64,000 bases of DNA, from assembly GCA_003523185.1 (NCBI GenBank), contig DPGN01000021.1:108362-172361 (forward strand). The letters run 5' to 3'. Below are positions 50,729-59,016 of this stretch, piece after piece. The position numbers and the translations under genes were made by a program. The notes below the pieces were generated by a model that saw only the letters and a program-made list of their open reading frames with translations, was not told the origin of the DNA and did not search any database. Each line of letters starts with the position of its first letter. Positions within the stretch are counted from its first letter, which is position 1. Source of the stretch: Halieaceae bacterium. GTDB lineage: Bacteria; Pseudomonadota; Gammaproteobacteria; Pseudomonadales; Halieaceae.

Positions 50729-50985
50729 TGGTAGGACCAGCCAGATTGCCTTCAATCGCCATTGCCTCTGGCGATTGAACCCTGCGGGCGCCTTCGCTTT
50801 GCTGCGGCGGACTAAACACTCCTAAGGTCGTGTTTTTCGACTGGCTTCGCCAGCTCGAGAGTGTGATAACCCTTCAAACACAAGAAAGCCCGCTTAAAGC
50901 GGGCTTCTTTATGTTTGGTAGGACCAGCCAGATTCGAACTGGCGACCTCTACCATGTCAAGGCTCACAGAACTCGCCACAACACG
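50729..50985 (-). repeat. tRNA-Val half repeat, copy B (254-bp unit)
   Basis: Minus-strand order: 15-mer motif (50985-50971); 3' half of tRNA-Val(GAC), 50960-50916, with anticodon loop TTGACAT, GGTAG, AGGTC, T arm GCCAG-TTCGAAT-CTGGC, acceptor TGGTCCT, A and encoded CCA; a terminator hairpin; about 100 bases of spacer; a hairpin with 11-bp arms (50751-50761/50769-50779); and a second, 18-19-base tRNA 3' end at 50747-50729. The 5' half of the tRNA is absent. Bases 50732-50985 match 61189-61442 with three differences. The gap 50574-51137 has no gene. Confidence 0.85.
50886..50910 (-). terminator. Terminator behind the tRNA half in copy B
   Basis: AAGCCCGCTT-T-AAGCGGGCTT followed by TCTTG, directly after the tRNA CCA on the minus strand; probably the native terminator of the ancestral tRNA gene, carried along with its 3' half. 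The same structure is in copy D at about 61342-61367. Confidence 0.7.
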
Positions 50986-51137
50986 CAAGGACGTGGCTAA
51001 AGTTATCACCTGAGTGGTTCTGGGATGGTCTGATTTAAAAGTATAAAACCTATTTTGCCAGTCGCTACTAAATGGCTTGCCTCACTTACTGCTGGCATCA
51101 GTGAGCGGTGCTCGTTTATCTACGGCGTAAAAGCTGT

Positions 51138-52316
51138 TTATGCGTCCGAGAACACTACGCGCGGCCGACTGAATAGCGTGGCTGCGAAAGCTATTAAGGC
51201 AAAAGCGAATATGAGTGTGCCAGCCGCCGAGTAGAGTAGCCACTGCACAGGTACTGTCTCGCCCCTCACCAATTCGCCAATGAGCAGGTTCTGAGAGAAT
51301 AGGGGTATCGGCATCATGGATGCCTCGGGTTTTACCGGGTCACTCATAAACATCAGTGTCGGAATCATGGGGATGAGTATCACGAGTCCCATGTAAGACT
51401 GTGCTTCGCGGAAACTTTTGGCGTAAGTTGCCAGTACCGTAAGCAGCGCTGCAGCCATCAAAGCTACCGGTGCGACCACCAATAGAATGCCAACCATAGC
51501 TAAGATGTCTAGACCCAGATCCACGCCCAAGGCGGCAAGTGGTAAGTAGGGCAGTGTGATCCGAAAGGCTATGAGAGTGAGCACGAGCGAGGCCATGCCA
51601 AAGATAGCGGTGGCAATTAATTTACCCATCATGATTTGCCATCGAGGCACGGGGTTAATTAATAGGGGCTCGAGTGAGCGACGCTCTTTCTCACCAGCCG
51701 TGGTATCGATGGCAAGGTGCATGCCGCCCATGAAGGCAGTAATCATAAGGATATAGGGCAAGAAAAGCATGAAGATCATACCTCGACTCTGCGGCGTGGA
51801 TAGATCTATATCGCGAATCAGTAGTGGTGACATCACAATGGGAGATACGCCGCGCATCTGTAATCGCAACATGCCGATCTCGCTACCGTAGCCGCTGAGT
51901 AGGCCCTTCACTCGCGACGTAGGTATATCCGACTCTGGTCGCGAGGAATCTATGATGACCTCGATCTCGGCAGGTCGACCGGCTTGCCATTGCTCACCAA
52001 ATGTCTCGGGAATACGAATGATTACTGGCTCCTTCTGGCTTTTAACCAATGACTCAGGATTATCCGGTGCGGGTTTGACTACCATTCCGTGTTTTTCAAG
52101 ATAAAGAATCAGGTTTGGAGCCTGCTCAGCGCCGACGACTGGGACCTCGAGCACACGCTCGGCGCGTTCAGTCTGGGCTGAGGTGCCTAGCCATGTCATT
52201 CCAATTAACAGTACTGGGAAAAGAATCGGTGCCAGTAACAAAGAATTGAAGACCGCCTTGCGATCGCGGAGATTCTCACGGACTTCTTTCTTGAGCACGA
52301 CTATGATGCCCTTCAT
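51138..52316 (-). CDS. ABC-2-type permease, NatB-like (392 aa)
   Basis: Inner-membrane subunit of an ABC exporter. It has an N-terminal span (about 22-45), a large extracytoplasmic domain (about 50-165), then five hydrophobic spans to the end; DTTAGEKERRSLEPLLINP after the second span is characteristic of NatB/ABC-2 permeases. The last gene of a three-gene unit with overlapping stop/start codons (4 bases with the ATPase gene). The transported substrate is unknown; in NatB relatives it is sodium, in others peptides or lipids. Confidence 0.9.
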   Translation of the reverse strand: MKGIIVVLKKEVRENLRDRKAVFNSLLLAPILFPVLLIGMTWLGTSAQTERAERVLEVPVVGAEQAPNLILYLEKHGMVVKPAPDNPESLVKSQKEPVIIRIPETFGEQWQAGRPAEIEVIIDSSRPESDIPTSRVKGLLSGYGSEIGMLRLQMRGVSPIVMSPLLIRDIDLSTPQSRGMIFMLFLPYILMITAFMGGMHLAIDTTAGEKERRSLEPLLINPVPRWQIMMGKLIATAIFGMASLVLTLIAFRITLPYLPLAALGVDLGLDILAMVGILLVVAPVALMAAALLTVLATYAKSFREAQSYMGLVILIPMIPTLMFMSDPVKPEASMMPIPLFSQNLLIGELVRGETVPVQWLLYSAAGTLIFAFALIAFAATLFSRPRVVFSDA

Positions 52317-53047
52317 GCCATCAGCCCCTCTTCGGAACCGATGATCTGAACGAAGGCGTCTTCTATCGTGTCGCTACCGCTTCGGCTGATTAGCTCGTCA
52401 ACAGTGCCTGTCGCAGCTACCTTACCTTTGGCAATGATGACAATCCGGTCACATAGCGCGGCTACCTCTTGCATTATGTGGGTAGACAGCACCACGGACT
52501 GGCCGGTGTCCTTGAGGCTTCGTATGTATTTACGCAGCGCTCTAGTGCTCATGACATCGAGACCATTAGTTGGCTCATCCATCAACACTGTTTGTGGCTG
52601 ATGTACCATCGCCCTCGCAATCGCAACTTTGACGCGTTGACCCTGAGAGAAACCCTCGGTCCTTCGATCGATGAAATCGCTCATATCAAGGGTTGCGGTC
52701 AGCGATTCGATTCGCTCCTCAATAGTTTGCTTGGGTAAGTTGTGAAGCTCGCCAAAGTAGCGGATATTTTCTCGGGCCGTAAGTCGGTTGTACAAACCTC
52801 GGCTGTCCGGCACGACTCCCAGCGTGGTTTTGATCGCCATCGCATCTTTCGTAGGATTAAGTCCGTCAATCCGGATATCTCCCCCATCCGGTGGTAGCAA
52901 CGAGTAGAGCATGCGTAGCGTCGTCGTTTTACCGGCGCCATTGGGGCCAAGAAGCCCCGTGATTTCACCGTCGCGTGCTTCGAAGGTCATATCGTTGACC
53001 GCTTTTACCTCGCCGAATGACTTGTGCAGATTTCTGACCTCAATCAT
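52313..53047 (-). CDS. ABC exporter ATPase, NatA-like (244 aa)
   Basis: Cytoplasmic ATPase pairing with the downstream permease. Walker A GPNGAGKTT (about 34-42), signature FSQGQRVKVAIARA, Walker B TVLMDEPTNGLD and the switch His in STHIMQE. Overlaps both neighbours by 4 bases, so all three genes are translationally coupled. Substrate inferred only at the level of an export system. Confidence 0.93.
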   Translation of the reverse strand: MIEVRNLHKSFGEVKAVNDMTFEARDGEITGLLGPNGAGKTTTLRMLYSLLPPDGGDIRIDGLNPTKDAMAIKTTLGVVPDSRGLYNRLTARENIRYFGELHNLPKQTIEERIESLTATLDMSDFIDRRTEGFSQGQRVKVAIARAMVHQPQTVLMDEPTNGLDVMSTRALRKYIRSLKDTGQSVVLSTHIMQEVAALCDRIVIIAKGKVAATGTVDELISRSGSDTIEDAFVQIIGSEEGLMA

Positions 53048-54510
53048 GGGTTAGGTCCTAGTAGGCTGGTAAAGAACGGAGAGGCTTCGATCTTTTCTAC
53101 ACAGGCAATATCAACTTCTTCAGTCGAGCCCGTGACGATAAATTCCGTAGTGATTTTTTCGAAGCAGGGGTGTTTCATTACCGAGTGCGACTGACCCCGC
53201 GCCACTAAGTTTAAATGGTTGCTTAAGTGGATGGCTGCTTGGTCTGCATAATGAGGAGGTGTCACAGGGTCTCTCTCGCCCGACAGCAGAAGCACTGGCA
53301 AATCCGATACCACTGGATTACGGAAGTCCTGGGCAATCTCCCCGCGAGGCCAGAGATCGCATTGTGTCTCGAGCGACTTGAGGAAAATACTACCGAGTAG
53401 CGTGTCGCTGTGGTCGACATTGGTATCGATCAGCGGATAGTCCTCGCTACAAATGACAGAAAGTTCCATTCCTCGGGCCACCACATCATTAAGGCCATTC
53501 ATTACCAAGAGTGCTTGCGCCGCGAGTCTCTCCAGAGAGCCAGTTGCAATTGCTTCGTCGATTAAAATCGGGAGCATAGCCTGGGTTTCACTTGCGTATG
53601 TCAAAAATCGAATCGCCACAGCGAGTGTTTCGGCGCTCATTCGGATCTCGCGATCCTTGCCGATGACTGGGTCGGGGATAATGACCCAGGGTGCCTCCTT
53701 GCGCAGCTCAGCTGCGAGAGCATTCAGCTGGTTCAGGCTGCCACCAAAACTATCGTTACATTGCTCATTGTTGTAGCAATCATCGAAAACCTTAGCGAGC
53801 GCAGCATCGAGCATAGGAGCATGGTCCTGCCCTAGAGCGAGTTGCATCGGTACGACACTGTCAAGCACTACGGAGCGAACCGTCTCTGGGTACTTCCTTA
53901 AGTACACCTGAGCGGCGCGAGTACCGTAGGACACCCCCATGATATTGATTTGCTCATACCCCATGGCTGCTCGAACCTGATTGTAGTCGCTCATCGCTAT
54001 ATCGGTTGTGTAGAAGCGGAGGTCTGCTTGGAGTTGATCGCGGCAAATAGTGGTTTGCTCGGCCACATACTCAAGATCTAGCTCGGCATTTAGATCCATG
54101 TTCTCGTCAATAGGGCACGCCAGCTTGTTCGATTTGCCGGTACCACGCTGATCAATCATTACGATGTCGCGTTTTTCTCGAATTTTATTGAGTGTGTCCC
54201 GGATCATGACCCAGGTCTCTGATGAGGCCTGCCCCGGTCCGCCAGCAAAAAAGAAGACGGGATCTGGTTCGGGCTGCGTTGCGGTTGAGGGAGCGACGGC
54301 AATATGAATCGGAATCTTCTTGCCATTTGGGTCATCGGGGTCTTCCGATACTTCGATAAAGCCACAGTCAGCACGTGCGGTGGCAGGCGATCCCGGCGTC
54401 GACAATACGCAGTTCTTAAAATCGATAGAGTTGGCTTCAGGTTGAGCCTGAACCGTCGTAGATAAATTCGCAGTGATAAACAACGATAGTGCAATCGCTG
54501 AACGATTCAT
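53044..54510 (-). CDS. Exported alpha/beta hydrolase, TAP-like peptidase S33 family (488 aa)
   Basis: Periplasmic hydrolase related to tripeptidyl aminopeptidases. The signal peptide MNRSAIALSLFITANLSTTVQAQ begins at the chosen ATG; a GTG 21 codons upstream would put a basic extension before it. FFAGGPGQASSE gives the oxyanion region, VMIDQRGTGKS the next strand, GVSYGTRAA the nucleophile Ser, and a C-terminal TAP-like domain ends with LSGERDPVTPPHYADQA (Asp) and ARGQSHSVM (His). First gene of the unit with the NatAB-type exporter. The association suggests export of a peptide or processing linked to transport, which is inference. Confidence 0.88.
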   Translation of the reverse strand: MNRSAIALSLFITANLSTTVQAQPEANSIDFKNCVLSTPGSPATARADCGFIEVSEDPDDPNGKKIPIHIAVAPSTATQPEPDPVFFFAGGPGQASSETWVMIRDTLNKIREKRDIVMIDQRGTGKSNKLACPIDENMDLNAELDLEYVAEQTTICRDQLQADLRFYTTDIAMSDYNQVRAAMGYEQINIMGVSYGTRAAQVYLRKYPETVRSVVLDSVVPMQLALGQDHAPMLDAALAKVFDDCYNNEQCNDSFGGSLNQLNALAAELRKEAPWVIIPDPVIGKDREIRMSAETLAVAIRFLTYASETQAMLPILIDEAIATGSLERLAAQALLVMNGLNDVVARGMELSVICSEDYPLIDTNVDHSDTLLGSIFLKSLETQCDLWPRGEIAQDFRNPVVSDLPVLLLSGERDPVTPPHYADQAAIHLSNHLNLVARGQSHSVMKHPCFEKITTEFIVTGSTEEVDIACVEKIEASPFFTSLLGPNP

Positions 54511-54594
54511 CAGGAAATTAATAATTAGCCTGTTGCCACTGATAACAAAAGGATTCTGAGCGCGAGGTTTCACGGATAGGGCCTATTACGCCTA

Positions 54595-54765
54595 CTATTT
54601 GCTCATTATAACCGCAGCAAGGATAACCGCAGCAAGGGATTTCAGTGTTTCAAGGCTCGCGCTTTGACCTGACTCTACACGTTGAATCGTGCGGAGACTC
54701 AAGCCCGACATCTGCGCAAGTTGCTCCTGCGAATAGTGGTGCTTGGTTCTAAGGCTTTTTATCAC
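54595..54765 (-). CDS. Minimal XRE-type helix-turn-helix protein (56 aa)
   Basis: Read directly from the bases: GTG at 54765-54763, TAG at 54597-54595, GAGAGG 4 bases before the start. The product has one complete HTH (SQEQLAQMSGLSLRTIQRVESGQ, about residues 12-34), then LETLKSLAAVI-LAAVI-MSK. The doubled LAAVI comes from a 15-bp in-frame tandem duplication. Relatives with this HTH usually continue into a longer membrane or acidic part, so this may be a shortened gene; it may still bind DNA. It ends 85 bases before the hydrolase-NatAB operon start and could regulate it. Confidence 0.68.
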   Translation of the reverse strand: MIKSLRTKHHYSQEQLAQMSGLSLRTIQRVESGQSASLETLKSLAAVILAAVIMSK

Positions 54766-55121
54766 TGGCCTCTCGTTACTGCGTTCTGGTGATAATTATG
54801 GAATCAGAAAGATTGAAATCGGTGGCCGCCAGAACGATGACAACCACCTGACAAGACCCCGCCATCATGCCTTTGGTTGGTGCCCAGAGGAAAGACAAAC
54901 CGGTATCGATACATGCGCTCACTCTCTTCAACACGTTAAAATGTTCGGAGAATTATTTTCCAATTTAGCAGCATGGTCCTCTAACAATCGGTATTGGCCA
55001 TCGCAGTCGTTGCACCTGCGGCCATACAAAATACCCCATTTATCGCATCCGATCGAACCGCTCACCTCTGCCCGACTTGGGTAATGAATTTTTCGAGCGC
55101 TACCTTTCTAAGGTAGAGTTA

Positions 55122-55136
55122 ACTCGCCAAAACACG
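55122..55136 (+). repeat. Lone 15-bp motif variant
   Basis: ACTCGCCAAAACACG, one mismatch from the motif beside copies A and B. It is 57 bases on the other side of tRNA-half copy C from where the motif normally sits. Confidence 0.45.
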
Positions 55137-55192
55137 CGACGACTCAGCGAAGAAGAAAAATAAATTTTAATAAAAACAAAGACTTAGAAATT

Positions 55193-55237
55193 TGGTAGGA
55201 CCAGCCAGATTCGAACTGGCGACCTCTACCATGTCAA
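55193..55237 (-). repeat. tRNA-Val half, copy C
   Basis: Minus strand 55237-55193: TTGACAT anticodon loop with GAC, GGTAG, AGGTC, T arm GCCAG-TTCGAAT-CTGGC, acceptor TGGTCCT, A, CCA; identical over 45 bases to copies B and D. The bases before the anticodon loop (GCTCGCT) cannot pair with GGTAG and no D arm exists, so it is not a functional tRNA gene. It lacks the terminator and outer repeat of copies B and D. Confidence 0.85.
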
Positions 55238-55504
55238 AGCGAGCGTTACACGGCGCTACACGGATAGTAGCTATTTTCAGTCAACGTGATCAACACAGCT
55301 AGAGCCAGTACGCGTCGGCAACATAGCGATAAACCGCAGTGAAAATCAGGACTTGCTTTACGAGCAGTTGGGCATTGAAAAACACAAATTGTAAAAGCTG
55401 TTTTTCATCTTTGTGACATAAAAATTTTAACTTTGGTTCATGTGTCGGTCACCGCAATTTAACCTCGCATCGATATCGTGGTGTCTTTCAGATTGGGATT
55501 CCAA

Positions 55505-56515
55505 ATGATCCAGCGTGTGTCGATTATTGTCCCGTTTTATCAAGAGCAAGAGAGTGTCATCCCCCTAGTGACCGACATGCACGAGGCGCTGTCGTGTCTT
55601 GATCACGAGTGGGAGCTTATTTGCATTGATGACGGCAGCATGGACATGACTCTAAGTCGATTAATGGAAGCTAAACATCGGTTTGGTAGCCACGTTCGCG
55701 TGCTACAGCTTCAAAGGAACTACGGTCAAACAGCGGCGATGCAGGCGGGTATAGATGCTGCCAGAGGAGACATTATCGTCACCTTGGATGGCGATTTGCA
55801 GAACGATCCTAATGACATACCCGCGATGATCGCAGAGTTGTTTGAGCGAGATCTTGATCTGCTGCAAGGCTGGCGCGAGGATCGAAAAGACGGTTATTGG
55901 TTTCGCAGATTCCCTTCATTGGTCGCTAACTGGCTAATTGCTAGAGTCACGGGCGTTAAACTTCGAGATTATGGCTGCAGCCTCAAGGTCTACCGCGCGA
56001 GCCTACTTAAACAGATTCGTTTGTTTGGTGAAATGCATCGCTTTATTCCCGTATGGGTTGCATCGGTTACTAAGCCGAGCCGAATCGGAGAAACAGCGGT
56101 ATCGCATAACGCGAGGCAGTATGGTCATTCGAAGTATGGGCTTTCTCGAACCTTCAGAGTAGTTCTGGACCTTTTGTCCGTATCCTTTTTCCTTAAGTTC
56201 AGAGCTCGGCCAGGCCACTTTTTTGGGTATATCGGATTGTGCTGCGGCTTGGTGGGGAGCCTCATCCTAGGCTACTTGGGCGTGCTCAAATTTTTCCTTG
56301 GAGAGGATATTGGTGGTCGCCCACTATTTTTCTTCGGCATGTCCATCGTCGTCGCGTCTGCGCAATTCATAACGACCGGTGTGCTGGCCGAGATGTTATC
56401 TCGCGTATTTTTTGAAGCAACCAATGCTCGTGGCTACCACCTCCGGGAGACAGAGGATTCCTTGGTCGTCGGCGGTTGGTACTCACCTAGCGCTGCCACG
56501 GAAAGCACTGAATGA
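55505..56515 (+). CDS. Family 2 glycosyltransferase, polyprenyl-phosphate type (336 aa)
   Basis: Membrane-anchored GT2 of the DPM1/ArnC/GtrB kind, which loads a sugar from a nucleotide donor onto undecaprenyl phosphate. The GT-A domain has SIIVPFYQEQ, ICIDDGS, LDGDLQNDP and the QGWREDRKDG loop; two C-terminal hydrophobic spans (about 230-255 and 265-295) follow. ATG at 55505 chosen; GGGA is 6-8 bases upstream. First gene of a five-gene overlapping operon (next gene overlaps by 4 bases). The transferred sugar is unknown. Confidence 0.92.
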   Translation: MIQRVSIIVPFYQEQESVIPLVTDMHEALSCLDHEWELICIDDGSMDMTLSRLMEAKHRFGSHVRVLQLQRNYGQTAAMQAGIDAARGDIIVTLDGDLQNDPNDIPAMIAELFERDLDLLQGWREDRKDGYWFRRFPSLVANWLIARVTGVKLRDYGCSLKVYRASLLKQIRLFGEMHRFIPVWVASVTKPSRIGETAVSHNARQYGHSKYGLSRTFRVVLDLLSVSFFLKFRARPGHFFGYIGLCCGLVGSLILGYLGVLKFFLGEDIGGRPLFFFGMSIVVASAQFITTGVLAEMLSRVFFEATNARGYHLRETEDSLVVGGWYSPSAATESTE

Positions 56516-58101
56516 CACGGTTAGCTGTTGAGTCTGAGCGCTGGCGACCAGACTCTTTTGTAGAGGCTGGCCTAATTTCGTTTTATCTTTTTATCGCTTT
56601 TTTTGTAAACCTTTGGGGCGTCCCTCTTTTCGATTTGGATGAGGGTGCATTTGCGGAAGCAACGCGCGAGATGCTCTTATCGGGCAATTTTGCGGCCACC
56701 TATCTGGACGGAGAACCGCGATACGATAAGCCTATTTTAAGTTATTGGCTGCAGAGTCTCAGTGTCAGTGCATTTGGGATTCACGAATTTGCTTTTAGGC
56801 TACCCTCGGCGCTCGCCGCAAGCCTTTGGCTTGTCGCCAGCTACCGGTTTGTAAAGCAAGAATGGGACGAGCAGAGCGCGCTCCTCACTGTCGCGATCAT
56901 GGCCAATGTCGCCATTGTGGGTGTTATAGGTAGAGCCGCGACGGCCGATGCCTGGTTGAATCTTTTTATTTCGCTGACGATGTTCGATATGTGGCGGTAC
57001 ATGCGGCTGCCTCAGGTTCGTACGCTATTAACCACATACACGTGGTTAGCTCTGGGCGTCTTGACAAAAGGTCCAGTCGCCATTGCCATTCCGCTCATGG
57101 CTGGGGGTCTGTTTTTCACGACGACTCATCAGCGTAAGCAATTCTGGAAAGCAGTTGTAAACCCGATGGGCTGGCTGGTCTTCGCGGCTATTTTAGGTCC
57201 GTGGTTGATTGCGGTTTATCAGGACCAAGGATTGGGTTTTTTTGCCGGATTTCTACTAGACCACAATATCAATCGGTTTACCCAAACACGTGAAGGCCAC
57301 GGCGGCTCTCTTCTTTATTATTTTGTTGCCCTGCCCATTATTGTTCTGCCGTTTACAGGTGTGCTGTTTACGTTTTTACGAAGGCTAAGAGTCTTTTGGT
57401 CAGACGCCCTCAGTCGTTATTTGCTCTTATGGTTTGGCGTCGTTTTCGCGTTGGTATCGATGTCTAAAACACAACTCCCGCACTACCTACTTTACGGGTT
57501 GACGGGCGTCTTTTTTATCTTTGCCCGTTATCGCGACATGCTCTTTAGCGGCACTTGGCAACTCCTCTTTCCCGTAGGCTTCATGGTTCTCATGTTTTTT
57601 CTACCTGACCTTGTCTCCTTAGCCGCCGATCAGAGTACACGTGCTTACGAAGCGGACCTCTTATCACGCGGTCACGAGGTGCTGAACTTTAACTACCGCT
57701 TGCTCGCAGCGCTGACGTGTGTAGCCATGGTGATCCTTGCCGTTGTTCTTCGTGCTTCCCAAACCTACAGGTTAATTGCACTGGGCGTTTTACAAACGCT
57801 GTTTATTTTTAATGTCTTTATCGATGCAGTAGGTGAGCTACAGCAAGGCCCAGTCAAGCGAGCAGCAGAGCTAGCCAGTCAATTGGGCCATGACAAGGTA
57901 GTGGCTTATGGCATCTCAATGCCTAGTTTTAGCGTTTATAGGCAGGCCGTGACGCCGCGTGAAGCGCCAGGTGAAGCCGACTTGATATTTACACGTGCTG
58001 ACAGACTCGAGTCTTTGAGACGTGAGTTGCGTGAAGACCTAAACATTATTTTCCGCGAGGGCGGAATAGTACTAGTGGAGCGTCAATATGAATCTCAATA
58101 G
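56512..58101 (+). CDS. ArnT-like family 39 glycosyltransferase (529 aa)
   Basis: Polytopic inner-membrane transferase using a polyprenyl-phosphate sugar donor. The first periplasmic loop has LFDLDEGAFAEATREML, with the acidic pair typical of GT-C enzymes, and DEPRYDKPILSYWLQ-like segment GEPRYDKPILSYWLQ. About eleven hydrophobic spans, then a periplasmic C-terminal part. ArnT relatives add aminoarabinose to lipid A; here the acceptor is inferred to be lipid A or another glycolipid because of the PAP2 partners. Overlaps the upstream gene by 4 and the downstream gene by 14 bases. Confidence 0.88.
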   Translation: MTRLAVESERWRPDSFVEAGLISFYLFIAFFVNLWGVPLFDLDEGAFAEATREMLLSGNFAATYLDGEPRYDKPILSYWLQSLSVSAFGIHEFAFRLPSALAASLWLVASYRFVKQEWDEQSALLTVAIMANVAIVGVIGRAATADAWLNLFISLTMFDMWRYMRLPQVRTLLTTYTWLALGVLTKGPVAIAIPLMAGGLFFTTTHQRKQFWKAVVNPMGWLVFAAILGPWLIAVYQDQGLGFFAGFLLDHNINRFTQTREGHGGSLLYYFVALPIIVLPFTGVLFTFLRRLRVFWSDALSRYLLLWFGVVFALVSMSKTQLPHYLLYGLTGVFFIFARYRDMLFSGTWQLLFPVGFMVLMFFLPDLVSLAADQSTRAYEADLLSRGHEVLNFNYRLLAALTCVAMVILAVVLRASQTYRLIALGVLQTLFIFNVFIDAVGELQQGPVKRAAELASQLGHDKVVAYGISMPSFSVYRQAVTPREAPGEADLIFTRADRLESLRRELREDLNIIFREGGIVLVERQYESQ

Positions 58102-58996
58102 CCTTTACACCCACAGTTTGAAGCCCTTTAGAGGCTCTTTCGCGCTAGAGGGTGTTGCAGCGGAGGTTCATGCATCAAGGAACGAATTGCGCCTCAACGA
58201 TGATGCCGTAACGTTCATGTACTTTGCGGGATTTTTTGCTGTTTGCATGACGACGGCAGCACTGCTTTTCGTGTTTGGTGGCTACGAGGCGGGATTCCAC
58301 ACGATTAACTCACTGGCCCGTCACCTTCCTGAGGATTTCTTGCAAATTACTACCTTTATGGGGGACACAGCCGTTGCTTTATGCCTCATGCTGTTTTTCG
58401 CGCGCCGCAATCCCTCATTACTTTTTGTCATCTTACTCGCGGCGATTTACGGCACCTTCGTAACCCATGGCATGAAAGCTTATTTTGACATGCTGCGGCC
58501 TCCGGCTGTGTTAAACAGCGATGACTTTGTTCAAATCGGTCAGGCTTTTAAGCGCGCTAGTTTTCCATCTGGGCACTCAGCGACGGTCTTTATTATGGTG
58601 TCGTGTCTCTACTATTTTGCGACGCAGATCTCAACGAAGGTCATGCTTGTCACGTTTGGAGCGTGGGTAGCCATCAGTCGCGTCTTGGTTGGCGCACACT
58701 GGCCTGTGGATATCTTGGTTGGCAGCGGTGTCGGTGTAATCGCCACAGCGATCGCTATATACAGCGCAAAGCGTTGGTCATGGGGCTTCTCTGTCGGTGT
58801 TCACTTTTTTGTCCTCTCGCTCTTAATTGTTGCGGCAATAATGCTTTTTTCGCACTCAGGTGGATATCCGAACGTGTCGCTGTTCGCGAAACTTTGCGCG
58901 ACGGCCAGCTTGACATTTTTTGTCGCGGACTATTTTTTTAGTCCCTATGTACCCAAGGGCTCGGGGACAACTCACAACGTCTTCCCAGGCAATTAG
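58088..58996 (+). CDS. PAP2-superfamily phosphatase (302 aa)
   Basis: Membrane phosphatase acting on a lipid phosphate. The three PAP2 motifs are complete: K130 through RP137-138 (KAYFDMLRP), PSGH at 160-163, and SR197-198 with H204 and D208 (SRVLVGAHWPVD). Six hydrophobic spans; the N-terminal 40 residues are cytoplasmic. Relatives LpxE/LpxF/LpxT act on lipid A phosphates, others on undecaprenyl pyrophosphate or phosphatidic acid. The start overlaps the transferase gene by 14 bases, so the two are coupled. Confidence 0.92.
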   Translation: MNLNSLYTHSLKPFRGSFALEGVAAEVHASRNELRLNDDAVTFMYFAGFFAVCMTTAALLFVFGGYEAGFHTINSLARHLPEDFLQITTFMGDTAVALCLMLFFARRNPSLLFVILLAAIYGTFVTHGMKAYFDMLRPPAVLNSDDFVQIGQAFKRASFPSGHSATVFIMVSCLYYFATQISTKVMLVTFGAWVAISRVLVGAHWPVDILVGSGVGVIATAIAIYSAKRWSWGFSVGVHFFVLSLLIVAAIMLFSHSGGYPNVSLFAKLCATASLTFFVADYFFSPYVPKGSGTTHNVFPGN

Positions 58997-59016
58997 CGAA
59001 GAGCTTTAGTTAACTC

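Larger units (their letters stand above)
54766..55504. other. Gene-free stretch with repeat copy C
   Basis: About 740 bases. It holds the lone 15-mer variant (55122-55136), a small palindrome TACCTT-TCT-AAGGTA (55101-55115), the tRNA-Val half copy C (55193-55237) and an AT-rich stretch before the glycosyltransferase operon. An open frame 54743-55084 (+) has no ribosome site and partly lies opposite the XRE gene. No gene is supported. Confidence 0.6.

Noticed and set aside
50812..51009. 65-codon minus-strand frame across repeat copy B (and its twin at 61269-61466)
   Set aside because: It reads through the tRNA half and terminator; the peptide (with VASSNLAGPT) is the familiar false product of tRNA sequence.
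54743..55084. 113-codon plus-strand frame
   Set aside because: No ribosome site, no recognisable protein features, and it overlaps the better-supported XRE gene on the opposite strand.
55193..55237. Possible complete tRNA-Val gene
   Set aside because: The 5' anticodon strand, D arm and 5' acceptor strand are missing in this and all other copies.
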